NCBI GenBank assembly: GCA_963629395.1
Contig: CAVGIV010000002.1
Location: 14,515-78,514, forward strand
Reading direction: 5' to 3'
DNA: 64,000 nucleotides
DNA from: CAG-791 sp963629395
GTDB lineage: Bacteria; Bacillota; Clostridia; Lachnospirales; Lachnospiraceae
Under the pieces are notes generated by a model, which was given only the letters and a program-made list of their open reading frames with translations, was not told the origin of the DNA and did not search any database. Positions 16,871 through 24,470 of this stretch are shown here, in pieces (position 1 is the first letter of the stretch; each line of letters opens with the position of its first letter). A program made the position numbers and the translations under genes.

Positions 16871-17653
16871 TCACTCGCTTCCCTTCTCCTGGCTGTAGCG
16901 GGACAGGAACTGCTTCGTCCGCTCCTCCTTCGGGTGGTCGAAGACAGCCTCGGCTGTACCCTGTTCTGCAATCACTCCCTTATCCATGAACAGGACATAA
17001 TCCGAAACATCCCTTGCAAACTTCATTTCATGCGTCACGATGATCATCGTGGTTTTCTTGCTGGCGAGCCCCCGGATAACCTTCAGGACCTCTCCTGTCA
17101 GTTCCGGGTCCAAGGCCGAGGTAGGTTCGTCAAAGCAGAGGATATCCGGCTGCAGAGCCAGTGCTCTGGCGATGGCCACGCGCTGCTGCTGGCCTCCGGA
17201 GAGCTGATGCGGATACCGGTCCATCCGGTTGGACAAGCCCATCTGATCCAGGAGCTCTGCCGCACGCGCGCGAAGCTTTTCCTCACTTTCGCCGTCATCC
17301 TTCCCTTTGCTCAGGAGTCTGGGCGCCAGCATGATATTTTCCAGGGCCGTGTACTGCGGAAACAGGTTAAAGGACTGGAACACCATTCCAAAGTGCAGCC
17401 GTTTCCTGCGAATCTGTTCATCACTCAGGCTCTCATGGAGATCGGCATCAAACAGCGTTTCTCCCCGAACCGAAATCGTACCGGCATTGGGTGTCTCCAG
17501 AAAATTCAGGCAGCGCAGCAGCGTCGTTTTGCCGGAGCCGGAGGATCCGATAATCGATAATGCCGTCCCCTCCTCCATTGTGAAGGAAATATCCTTCAAT
17601 ACCTCAGAGCGGTCAAATCGCTTCTGCAAATGTTGCACTTCAAGAATAGACAT
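16871..17653 (-). CDS. Amino-acid ABC transporter ATP-binding protein (system 1)
   Basis: The 260-residue ATPase has Walker A GSSGSGKTT at about 36-44, signature LSGGQQQR, Walker B ILCFDEPTSALDPE and the switch His in IIVTHEMKFA. The closest pattern is the polar amino-acid family (GlnQ/HisP type). It powers uptake through the permease at 17778, using the lipoprotein at 18529. AGAGAGG precedes the start. A 124-base gap carrying a repeat copy separates it from the permease gene, so co-transcription passes through that repeat. Substrate specificity is not readable. Confidence 0.95.
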   Translation of the reverse strand: MSILEVQHLQKRFDRSEVLKDISFTMEEGTALSIIGSSGSGKTTLLRCLNFLETPNAGTISVRGETLFDADLHESLSDEQIRRKRLHFGMVFQSFNLFPQYTALENIMLAPRLLSKGKDDGESEEKLRARAAELLDQMGLSNRMDRYPHQLSGGQQQRVAIARALALQPDILCFDEPTSALDPELTGEVLKVIRGLASKKTTMIIVTHEMKFARDVSDYVLFMDKGVIAEQGTAEAVFDHPKEERTKQFLSRYSQEKGSE

Positions 17654-17701
17654 ACTTACCTCTCTTCATCAGATACCGCAGTACCTGCATAAAACGAAAT
17701 C

Positions 17702-17765
17702 ATTCAGAACCCCTTCGCAAAATCGCTGCTGCAAAGCTTCTCTTTTGCTCATGCGGCAGCCGCGT
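17702..17765. repeat. Dispersed hairpin repeat, copy B (degenerate)
   Basis: The core TTCGCAAAATCGCTGC followed by TTTTGCTCATG is shared with the copies at 13611, 23320 and 50157. It lies between permease and ATPase genes of ABC system 1. The right half and clear terminal inverted repeats are missing. Confidence 0.6.
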
Positions 17766-17777
17766 ATCAGCCCGTCC

Positions 17778-18434
17778 TCAGCGAAAATAACTCAGCTTTT
17801 TCTCAATCCAGTTAAACAAAAGCGTCAGCAGGCCGGAGAACAGCAGATAGAAAACGCCGGTATAAAACAGCGGCCAGATAATTCCTGCACTCTTGATGAA
17901 GGATTGACCGTTCCAGATGATCTCATATACTGCAATAACCCGGGCAAGTGAGGTGTCCTTTACCAGCGTAATGATTTCATTGGCCATCGGCGGCACGATC
18001 CGCTTGATCACCTGCAGCAGGATAATCTTACGGAAAATCTGTCCCTTCGTCAGTCCCAGCACCTGTCCGGCTTCGAACTGTCCGGCCGGAATGGACTGAA
18101 TTCCACCGCGGTAAATCTCCGAAAAATAGCACGCATAGTTAATAACGAAGGCAGCCAGCGCCGCAATAAACCGGCCATTTGTCCCAGATCCCCACCAGTT
18201 ATGTCCAAGGACAATTCCAGGACCGTAATAAATTACCAATAGCTGCAGCAGGAGGGGTGTCCCCCGAATCACCCAGATCAGAAATTTCAGCGGATACCGC
18301 AGAATCCGGACACCGCTCATTGTTCCAAGGCTGATAAACAGACCCAGCGGCAGGGAGAATACCAGTGTCAGTGCAAACAGCTTCAGCGTTCCTCCAAAAC
18401 CCTGCAGCAAAGATAATGTAACCGTCCAAAACAC
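17778..18434 (-). CDS. Amino-acid ABC transporter permease (system 1)
   Basis: This is a 218-residue integral membrane protein of the HisM/GlnP permease family, with about five membrane spans. The EAA-loop region LGLTKGQIFRKIILLQVI contacts the ATPase. I place the start at the GTG 18432-18434 because GGAGG stands eight bases before it, whereas the upstream in-frame ATG at 18449 has no ribosome site. The earlier frame overlaps a hairpin. It follows the binding-protein gene and precedes the ATPase gene in one transcript. The protein forms the inner-membrane channel for an amino acid, probably as a homodimer because only one permease gene is present. Confidence 0.9.
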   Translation of the reverse strand: MFWTVTLSLLQGFGGTLKLFALTLVFSLPLGLFISLGTMSGVRILRYPLKFLIWVIRGTPLLLQLLVIYYGPGIVLGHNWWGSGTNGRFIAALAAFVINYACYFSEIYRGGIQSIPAGQFEAGQVLGLTKGQIFRKIILLQVIKRIVPPMANEIITLVKDTSLARVIAVYEIIWNGQSFIKSAGIIWPLFYTGVFYLLFSGLLTLLFNWIEKKLSYFR

Positions 18435-18460
18435 AGCCTTTTCCTCCATAACAAAGAAAC

Positions 18461-18490
18461 GCAAGGCCGGACAACACTGTCCGGTCTTGC
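18461..18490 (-). terminator. Hairpin between binding-protein and permease genes (system 1)
   Basis: The arms 18461-18473 and 18478-18490 form a 13-base-pair stem with one G-U pair and a four-base loop. The minus-strand sequence after it is GTTTCTTTGTT, only moderately U-rich. It may act as a partial terminator or as an end-protecting hairpin for the binding-protein message. Confidence 0.6.
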
Positions 18491-18528
18491 ACACAATACC
18501 ACAAAGCCTGCTCCAGGCATTTTACTCT

Positions 18529-19407
18529 TTACTGCTCAATCAGTGCATCCTGTACGCCGTATGTCTCTGCAATCTGCTGCATCGTGCCATCCTCATACAG
18601 CTTCTTAAACTCATCATTGATGTAGGATGCAAGATCCGATCCCTTTCTGCAGCCAACGCCGTATTCCTCTGTTGTCAGCTCCAGCGTATGCGTCAGTGTC
18701 GGATAATCCGTTCCCTCTCCAATCATCGCTCCGGCCATCAGAAGATCAATGATGCTGGCGTCCGATGTTCCGGCAGAAACCTCCATCAGCGTATCCGCCT
18801 GTGAAGAAAGTGCCGTGTAATTAAACTGGCTGTCCTGTGCAGCCTGCTCTCCGGCAGAGCCTGCCTCCACCGCAAATGCAAGCTCCTTCATGCTCTCCGC
18901 ATCCGGATAATCTCCTGCTTTATCCGCCGGCAAAACAACCACCTGCGCATTGTTGCAGTACGCTTTGGTGCACTCCATGGATGATGTGACCTCATCGGTC
19001 AGTGTCATGCCGTTCCATACAACATCAATGCTCTTGTTCTCCAGCTCCAGGATCTTGTTGTCCCAGTCGATCTCTACAAACTGTACCTCAACGCCAAGGT
19101 CCTTGGCCACCTGCGAAGCCATGTCCGCATCAAAGCCGATCCAGTTGCCGCTTTCATCCTTATAATCCATGGGTTCAAAGTCTGTAATTCCTACAATCAG
19201 CGTACCCTTATCCTGAATATAAGCAACATCGCTGTCTTCCGCAGCCGCTTCGGCAGTATCCTCTGCTGCCTCCGTCTCTGAAGACTGTGCCTGTGCAGCC
19301 TCTGTGGATGCCGCGCTGCTCCCTGTAGTCTCCTGGCTTCCGCAGCCAGCCAGAACTCCTGCTGTCATGATGCCGGCCATAATAGCCGCTACCGCCTTCT
19401 TTTTCAT
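18529..19407 (-). CDS. Amino-acid ABC transporter substrate-binding lipoprotein (system 1)
   Basis: The 292-residue protein has a lipoprotein signal peptide ending in LAGC (Cys22), then an acidic Ser/Ala/Glu-rich linker to about residue 60. The SBP_bac_3 fold follows, starting near KGTLIVGITDFEPMDYKDE. The typical arginine/aspartate-rich ligand region is present (WNGMTLTDEVTSS, then KAYCNNAQ). It is anchored outside the membrane, captures an amino acid and delivers it to the permease. A promoter at 19450-19478 precedes it, and the hairpin behind it would favour its higher expression. The ligand is unassigned. Confidence 0.93.
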   Translation of the reverse strand: MKKKAVAAIMAGIMTAGVLAGCGSQETTGSSAASTEAAQAQSSETEAAEDTAEAAAEDSDVAYIQDKGTLIVGITDFEPMDYKDESGNWIGFDADMASQVAKDLGVEVQFVEIDWDNKILELENKSIDVVWNGMTLTDEVTSSMECTKAYCNNAQVVVLPADKAGDYPDAESMKELAFAVEAGSAGEQAAQDSQFNYTALSSQADTLMEVSAGTSDASIIDLLMAGAMIGEGTDYPTLTHTLELTTEEYGVGCRKGSDLASYINDEFKKLYEDGTMQQIAETYGVQDALIEQ

Positions 19408-19449
19408 AATCTTCTCCTTACTAATGCGCTTCCGGTTTAGTTGGCTATC

Positions 19450-19478
19450 ACTTTACCACAAGAAAGTGAGCGATGCAA
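19450..19478 (-). promoter_or_regulatory. Promoter of ABC transporter operon 1
   Basis: Minus strand: TTGCAT (19473-19478), a 17-base spacer, then TAAAGT (19450-19455) preceded by TGG, an extended -10. Transcription would start some 35-40 bases before the lipoprotein gene. Confidence 0.6.
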
Positions 19479-19479
19479 G

Positions 19480-19513
19480 AAAAACTCACGGCCCCGTTTA
19501 AGAGAACCGTGAG
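19480..19513 (-). terminator. Terminator after the DUF975 gene
   Basis: CTCACGG (19507-19513) pairs with CCGTGAG (19485-19491) around a 15-base loop and is followed on the minus strand by five U. It abuts the -35 box of the next promoter, separating the DUF975 transcript from the ABC operon. Confidence 0.7.
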
Positions 19514-19605
19514 CAAACATTCCAAGGAAGTACTGGTTTTACAGCAATAGTTACCTCCATTTGTGGGGATGTCTGCGTTAGCAGGCATGGTTTTCAGCGT
19601 TTCTC

Positions 19606-20337
19606 TTATACCGAGTCGCCGCCTTCCGCATGGCCGCCCAGATATGCATCCCGCATGGTCAGATACAGCTCTGCCGATGCACACTGATAATACGGATGAA
19701 CATAAAAGACGCCCAGGATCCCCAGCGTGCAGGCGCTCAGAAGGTTCCAGCCGATAAAGGACAGGTCAAACAAAAATGTATGCCACTTGTTGCCGTTCAT
19801 CATTTCCCTTGACAGCCGAAATGCTTCCTTCGAGGAAATATTCGGTTCCTCTGCCAGAATATACGGAACAAGCCGGTAGGAATAGGATTTTACAATCCCC
19901 GGGATCACGAACAAAAGTGACCATAAAAAGGTGAACAGATCCCGCAAAAACATCGTCAGCACCACATTCAGAAAGCCCGGTCCAAAGCAATGGAAGATCT
20001 CCCCCAATGACGCAGAGGACCCTTCCGTATGGGCAACAACCTGGTACCGCCGGCACCCGGTCTCGATCGGATGAAATATGAAAAACTGGAGCACGATCTG
20101 CACGCAGGATACGATAAGAACGGCAGAAATCAACAATCCTGCCAGCGGCACCAGCAGCATCGGAAGGTTCCCTTCATACCGGACGTTCGCAGACGGGGAC
20201 GATGCAGCTCCGGCAGCGGCTGTGCTGACTCCTCCTCCGATGACGAACACCAGAATCAATGCCAGCAGCACCATTTTCCAATAGCTGACATGCATCAACG
20301 CCCTTCCCTTTTCCTTTACCTCACCAATTGTCCACAT
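19606..20337 (-). CDS. DUF975 family membrane protein
   Basis: The 243-residue protein begins MWTIGEVKEKGRALMHVSYW, the standard DUF975 N-terminus, and has four to six membrane spans. It also has the family region FLWSLLFVIPGIVKSYSYRL, followed by EAFRLSREMMNGNKWHTFLF. The start at 20337 was chosen because AAAGGA lies seven bases before it; two upstream ATGs give extra residues not seen in the family. DUF975 proteins are small membrane proteins of unknown function in Firmicutes. The gene appears to be monocistronic and is followed by a terminator. Confidence 0.87.
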   Translation of the reverse strand: MWTIGEVKEKGRALMHVSYWKMVLLALILVFVIGGGVSTAAAGAASSPSANVRYEGNLPMLLVPLAGLLISAVLIVSCVQIVLQFFIFHPIETGCRRYQVVAHTEGSSASLGEIFHCFGPGFLNVVLTMFLRDLFTFLWSLLFVIPGIVKSYSYRLVPYILAEEPNISSKEAFRLSREMMNGNKWHTFLFDLSFIGWNLLSACTLGILGVFYVHPYYQCASAELYLTMRDAYLGGHAEGGDSV

Positions 20338-20469
20338 ATACATATCCTTTCTAAATCCCGCATTCATCCCGATTTCTTCCGAAATACCGGAATGACCGGC
20401 CAATCCCTTTTGACCGCCGGTTAGTCTGCCAGAATTCATCAACTATTGTACCATGTAACGTAACATAAA

Positions 20470-20511
20470 AGAGCTCCGCAGACATCAACATCGCTGAAAT
20501 CCCAGAGCCCT
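20470..20511 (-). terminator. Terminator of tRNA-Pro
   Basis: A nine-base-pair stem (20503-20511 with 20470-20478) containing two G-U pairs is followed on the minus strand by TTTTATG. It begins eight bases after the tRNA 3' end. Confidence 0.6.
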
Positions 20512-20518
20512 TCTTTCA

Positions 20519-20591
20519 TCGGAGTGACAAGGTTCGAACTTGCGGCCTCCACGTCCCTAACGTGGCGCGCTACCAGCTGCGCTACACCCCG
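20519..20591 (-). tRNA. tRNA-Pro, anticodon AGG
   Basis: The 73-base minus-strand sequence folds as a cloverleaf. The acceptor CGGGGTG pairs with CACTCCG, the D stem is GCGC/GCGC, and the anticodon stem CCACG/CGTGG carries loop TTAGGGA. The T stem GCAAG/CTTGT carries loop TTCGAAC, and the discriminator is A. The loop gives anticodon AGG, reading proline CCU. The overall sequence is that of bacterial tRNA-Pro. CCA is not encoded. An adenine at position 34 is unusual in bacteria outside tRNA-Arg(ACG), suggesting inosine modification or A34 decoding. Confidence 0.92.
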
Positions 20592-20627
20592 ATTCCACAT
20601 ATGCACGTCTCAACAGACGCAGTGACT

Positions 20628-20656
20628 ATTATATGGAACTTATCTTTGAAATGCAA
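20628..20656 (-). promoter_or_regulatory. Promoter of tRNA-Pro
   Basis: Minus strand: TTGCAT (20651-20656), a 17-base spacer, then perfect TATAAT (20628-20633). The 30-base leader holds a small hairpin CGTCT-GTTG-AGACG (20606-20619). Confidence 0.75.
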
Positions 20657-20664
20657 GCTTTTTC

Positions 20665-21237
20665 TCAATACAATTCTTTGGGACGTCCCTGACAGGGAAG
20701 TGACTCCTCCAGAAATATCTCAGTCCGCCGCAGTGCATGGTGCGTAACAATCAGATACAGAACCGAAACCGCCAGTGCCGCACTGACATAGCCGATCGCA
20801 TCCAGCCGCAAATCCAGAACGTCAAAATGCCGGCTGTCCACAAAAATCTTATGCACCTGATCCAGAAAGCTGACCACGCTGCAGAACATAACCGCCCCGA
20901 CAAGGCGCACGCCAACGCGGTTTAAAGACAAATGAGCGGATCCCCTTCTGGGCCACGGAGCCGTCAGGGCCGTCAGCGTTGCAAACAGGCCGAGGAATCC
21001 GAATTCATAGATATGCGCCAGGCGTCTGGGGCTGTTCAGCTGCAGATACAGCCACAGACGATTGTGATAATGCTGCGGAAACGCAAACGGAAACAGAAGG
21101 ACCGCCCGTTCCTGTGTCGAAAGTGTCTGTCCCACCGACTGCTGTGTCAGATAAGAAACCAGCAGGAAAACGCCCGCCGTCAGGACCAGAGATACGGCAA
21201 AGCAAAGAATGCGGATTCTCTCCCATTTACGGTTCAT
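20665..21237 (-). CDS. VanZ-like family protein
   Basis: The 190-residue protein has an N-terminal membrane span (about 9-30) followed by three or four more. The VanZ-like region includes RLAHIYEFGFLGLFATL, with the His/Glu (H-x2-E-F) motif typical of the fold. VanZ family proteins are small membrane proteins. The founding member contributes to teicoplanin resistance, but most chromosomal ones have no tested role. AGGAGG stands before the ATG. It lies just upstream of the tRNA gene, with its own untranslated gap containing the preceding gene's terminator. Confidence 0.87.
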   Translation of the reverse strand: MNRKWERIRILCFAVSLVLTAGVFLLVSYLTQQSVGQTLSTQERAVLLFPFAFPQHYHNRLWLYLQLNSPRRLAHIYEFGFLGLFATLTALTAPWPRRGSAHLSLNRVGVRLVGAVMFCSVVSFLDQVHKIFVDSRHFDVLDLRLDAIGYVSAALAVSVLYLIVTHHALRRTEIFLEESLPCQGRPKELY

Positions 21238-21338
21238 ACGTATTTCCTCCTGTTCTTCTATAGCAATGAAGGAATTGTATACAATATATTTTTCTGTGCG
21301 GTGTCCGGTTTATGGACAGTTTATGAACGTTTTTTTAC

Positions 21339-21368
21339 AAAAAAACACCCGGGAGAAGCTCCCAGGTG
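21339..21368 (-). terminator. Terminator of the SEC-C protein gene
   Basis: CACCTGGGAG and CTCCCGGGTG (21359-21368 with 21346-21355) form a ten-base stem with one mismatch-like C/A pair and a three-base loop, followed on the minus strand by seven U. It starts 13 bases after the stop codon at 21382. Confidence 0.85.
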
Positions 21369-21381
21369 CTGAATGGTTCCA

Positions 21382-21888
21382 TCACTTATTTTTGCCGTGG
21401 CACTTTTTATACTTCTTGCCGGAACCGCAAGGGCAGGGATCATTCGGATAAACCTTATTCTCCTTTACCACCGTGCCGGACTTTTTCTGCTCGAGGTAGA
21501 GCTCCTTTTGCTTCTCCTCGGAGTAGATGGCATTCCATTCCGGAAGTCCGTACAGCCAATCCGCTTCCGCTGCCACCATGTTCTTATACAGGCGCTCCTT
21601 GTCAAAGGCAAGGCTGACAACGGTGTCCTCTTCCATGGTATCGATGGGATTCGCAATCTTCAGAGAATCATTGATGCCATCCAGAAAGCCAGTCATATAC
21701 TCCACAGAAATGCCGAACTTCTCAGCCAGCTCCTTTACTGTTCCCTTCACTTCCTCATCCGGGTTCTTGAGAAGCTCTGCATAGATATCCTTTTCCTTTG
21801 AAAAATAATCCGCCCAGAGTCTCTGGAGATCGCCCTGATTTGCCTTCTCATTATATGCCTTGTCGCGCCATTCCTTCAGCAATGCCAT
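21382..21888 (-). CDS. SEC-C metal-binding motif protein
   Basis: This is a 168-residue helical protein whose C-terminus DPCPCGSGKKYKKCHG is the SEC-C zinc-binding motif (C-x-C-x8-C-H), first known from SecA. The rest is charged and helical, with no signal or membrane segment. Proteins with a lone SEC-C tail often associate with the translation or secretion machinery, but the role of this one is unknown. It is the last gene before a strong terminator and is preceded by a 126-base gap from dapL, so it may or may not share the lysine gene transcript. Confidence 0.88.
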   Translation of the reverse strand: MALLKEWRDKAYNEKANQGDLQRLWADYFSKEKDIYAELLKNPDEEVKGTVKELAEKFGISVEYMTGFLDGINDSLKIANPIDTMEEDTVVSLAFDKERLYKNMVAAEADWLYGLPEWNAIYSEEKQKELYLEQKKSGTVVKENKVYPNDPCPCGSGKKYKKCHGKNK

Positions 21889-22014
21889 GAATAAACTTCC
21901 TCCAAAACTGTACCTGCTCCCATTCAGAGCGCATTTTCAAAGCTGCGTTCTCTGAACAGCTGCATAACAATGAATATCGTTGTAACTATTTAGCCGTACA
22001 TACGGCACTCACGA

Positions 22015-23262
22015 TTATAACGCACGAATCCGCTCCATGGCAATTCTGGAATTCTCTACGGTTCCAAAGCTTGTCAGACGGAAGAAATGCTCACCGGACG
22101 GGCCAAAGCCGGATCCGGGCGTTCCGATTACATTGGCGCGGTCCAGAAGATAATCAAAGAACTCCCAGCTTGTCATATCGCCCGGTGTTTTCAGCCAGAT
22201 GTAAGGAGAGTTAACTCCGCCGTAGGCCGTATATCCCATGCCCTGCAGGCTCTCCTTGATGAACTTCGCATTCTGCATGTAACGGTCCACCATTGCCTTT
22301 ACCTGTGCCTTGCCCTCTTCCGAATAGATCGCCTCTCCGGCTCTTTGCACAATGTAGGGAGCTCCGTTGTATTTCGTGCCGTGACGCCGCGCCCACAGGC
22401 TGTAAAGCGCAGTTCCTTTACCGTCCTTAAGGTCCTTCGGAATGACGGTTGCACCAAGTCGAAGTCCTGTAAAGCCTGCATTCTTGGAGAAGGAACGGAT
22501 TTCGATCGCGCAGGTACGTGCGCCTTCGCACTCATAAATACTGTGCGGAACATCTTCCTCCGTGATGTAGGCCTCATAAGCGGAATCAAAGATAATGACT
22601 GCGCCGTTTTCGTTGGCATAATCCACCCACTTCTGAAGCTGCTGCTTATTCAGTGCCGTTCCCGTCGGATTGTTCGGCGAGCAGATGTAGATCAGATCCG
22701 GTTTCCGGTCTCCGGAGGCCTGCCCGGTCAGTCCGGTTCCCGGAAGATCCGGCGAAAAGCCGTTTTCCTCCGTGCAGGGCATATAAATAACATTGCTCCA
22801 GCGGCCGGATTCTGCATCGTATTCGCCCGTGCGACCTGCCATAACATTGCTGTCCACATATACCGGATAGACCGGATCGCAGACGGCAATCACATTGTCC
22901 TTTTCAAAAATCTCCTGAATGTTGGCAGAATCGGACTTGGCACCATCCGATACAAAGATCTCATCATCTGCAATGTCGCAGCCACGCGAACGGTAGTCGT
23001 TTTCCGCAATGGCTGCACGCAGGAAATCATAGCCAAGGTCCGGTGCATATCCGCGGAAGGTAGCTCCGTTTGCCTGCTCGTCAACCGCCTTGTGCATTGC
23101 CGCAATCACAGCCTCCGGGAGCGGCTGCGTCACATCGCCGATTCCCATACGGATCAGCTGCGCATCCGGGTGCCCGGACTGGTAGGCCTTGGTCTTTTTG
23201 GCCACGGTGCTGAACAGATAACTGCCCGGTAATTTAAGATGATCGCTGTTTGCCTGGAACAT
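22015..23262 (-). CDS. dapL: LL-diaminopimelate aminotransferase
   Basis: The 415-residue fold-type I PLP enzyme matches DapL over its whole length: MFQANSDHLKLPGSYLFSTV, RMGIGDVTQPLP, SPNNPTGTALNKQQL and the PLP-lysine region RSFSKNAGFTGLRLG. It converts tetrahydrodipicolinate and glutamate to LL-diaminopimelate in a single step, bypassing the acylated intermediates. Its product is the substrate of DapF, encoded at 23519. The start at 23262 follows AGGGAGG by eight bases. The gap between the two genes carries large hairpins and a repeat, so they may be transcribed separately. Confidence 0.95.
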   Translation of the reverse strand: MFQANSDHLKLPGSYLFSTVAKKTKAYQSGHPDAQLIRMGIGDVTQPLPEAVIAAMHKAVDEQANGATFRGYAPDLGYDFLRAAIAENDYRSRGCDIADDEIFVSDGAKSDSANIQEIFEKDNVIAVCDPVYPVYVDSNVMAGRTGEYDAESGRWSNVIYMPCTEENGFSPDLPGTGLTGQASGDRKPDLIYICSPNNPTGTALNKQQLQKWVDYANENGAVIIFDSAYEAYITEEDVPHSIYECEGARTCAIEIRSFSKNAGFTGLRLGATVIPKDLKDGKGTALYSLWARRHGTKYNGAPYIVQRAGEAIYSEEGKAQVKAMVDRYMQNAKFIKESLQGMGYTAYGGVNSPYIWLKTPGDMTSWEFFDYLLDRANVIGTPGSGFGPSGEHFFRLTSFGTVENSRIAMERIRAL

Positions 23263-23307
23263 GTTCATTCCTCCCTTAATCATAGTCGTGATACCACTTA
23301 AGAATGC

Positions 23308-23380
23308 AACTATTCAGAGCCCATTCGCAAAATCGCGCTGCCACGCAGCTTGTCTTTTGCTCATGTGGCATTCTCGCCAA
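23308..23380. repeat. Dispersed hairpin repeat, copy C
   Basis: AACTATTCAGAGCCCATTCG, then the GCAAAATCGC core, TTTTGCTCATGTGGC and TTCTCGCC repeat the left part of the element at 13597 almost base for base. GCCAACTA at 23376-23383 is repeated inverted at 23512-23519, where the dapF stop codon sits. Confidence 0.7.
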
Positions 23381-23439
23381 CTAGTACATCGTTTGCAAAA
23401 TAACTGGCCTAATAACGCAGAACTTTTTTCTGAGGGTGC

Positions 23440-23487
23440 GTGTCAAAAAACGTAGGCGTAGCGGGCTACGCTGAGGATTTTTGACAC
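23440..23487 (-). terminator. Long stem-loop downstream of dapF
   Basis: GTGTCAAAAA (23440-23449) pairs with TTTTTGACAC (23478-23487), enclosing a second stem GCGTAGC/GCTACGC (23456-23462 with 23465-23471, tight loop). Transcribed from the dapF side it gives a strong, nested hairpin. It is plausible as a terminator for the nadE-dapF message before dapL. The same shape of repeat is common in intergenic DNA, so the role is inferred. Confidence 0.55.
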
Positions 23488-23518
23488 GTGCAATCAGGAA
23501 AAAGGGCAAGTTAGTTGG

Positions 23519-24469
23519 CTAGTTATTTAAAAATCGATGTACTAAAACCGTTCCGTCAAATACTGTTTTGGCAGGTCCTGTCATATATATATCATCGGAC
23601 TCTTCATCCCACGCAATGTGAAGCGTCCCCCCAAGGAGCCGCACATCCAGTTCCCGGTCCGTCTTGCCGCCCAGTGCGCAGGCCACTGCCGTTGCACAGC
23701 ATCCCGTGCCGCAGGCCAGCGTTTCTCCGCTTCCGCGTTCCCATACGCGCATGTTCACGTGCTGCCGGTCTACCACCTGCACAAATTCTGTGTTCGTTCT
23801 CTCCGGAAAGTACGGATGGTGCTCAAAGGCAGGTCCGATGCCCTCAATGTCCAGATTCCGCAAATCTCCGTCCGGGATCTCCTGCCCGTTTTCATCCACC
23901 CGGCCGCAGGCCTTGAGAAGATCCGCCTCCCCTTCGCCCAGGAATACTACAGCATGCGGATTTCCCATGGAGACACAGGTCATGTGCCATAAACGCCCGG
24001 CTGCCTCAATGGGCTCTGCAACAACGGTCGCCTTTTTGTCCTGCACATCCGGCAGACGCACCGGAATCAACGCCGGTTCCAGCACCGGCTTTCCCATATT
24101 CACCCGGGCCGCGATCGCCTTACCGTCCCGGCAGGTGAGCTCGAGCTTTTTCACACTGCCAAAGCTTTCCACCGTAAACTCGCTGCGTCCGCCCGTCATT
24201 CCGTGATCATAGACGTACTTACCGACACACCGAATTCCGTTTCCGCACATTTTCCCGCGGGATCCGTCCTTGTTGTACATCTCCATTTCAAAATCCGCAA
24301 GTGCAGAAGGATTGATAAAGATGACTCCGTCACCGCCGATACCGAAATGCTCCCTTGAAAGCTCCCGGACAATTCGCGGCTTTTCATCTTCCGGAAGGTG
24401 CTGCGTAAATCCGTTGATATAGATGTAATCATTTCCGCAGCCTTCCATTTTGGTAAATTGCAGAAGCAT
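23519..24469 (-). CDS. dapF: Diaminopimelate epimerase
   Basis: The 316-residue protein has the two catalytic cysteine motifs: KMCGNGIRC near residue 75 and GETLACGTGCCA near 257. It starts with KMEGCGNDYIYING, typical of DapF. It interconverts LL- and meso-diaminopimelate, supplying both lysine and cell-wall cross-links. The start at 24469 lies one base after the nadE stop, with CTGGAGG inside the end of nadE as ribosome site, so translation is coupled. A longer upstream frame is a shadow of nadE. Slightly longer than the roughly 275 residues usual for the family, mainly through mid-protein insertions. Confidence 0.95.
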   Translation of the reverse strand: MLLQFTKMEGCGNDYIYINGFTQHLPEDEKPRIVRELSREHFGIGGDGVIFINPSALADFEMEMYNKDGSRGKMCGNGIRCVGKYVYDHGMTGGRSEFTVESFGSVKKLELTCRDGKAIAARVNMGKPVLEPALIPVRLPDVQDKKATVVAEPIEAAGRLWHMTCVSMGNPHAVVFLGEGEADLLKACGRVDENGQEIPDGDLRNLDIEGIGPAFEHHPYFPERTNTEFVQVVDRQHVNMRVWERGSGETLACGTGCCATAVACALGGKTDRELDVRLLGGTLHIAWDEESDDIYMTGPAKTVFDGTVLVHRFLNN

Positions 24470-24470
24470 T

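Noticed and set aside
19448..19600. Small minus-strand frame with NGGNYCCKTSTSLECLL, looking like a lantibiotic core
   Set aside because: The frame runs through the terminator hairpin, has only a weak ribosome site, and no lanthipeptide, protease or export gene is near.
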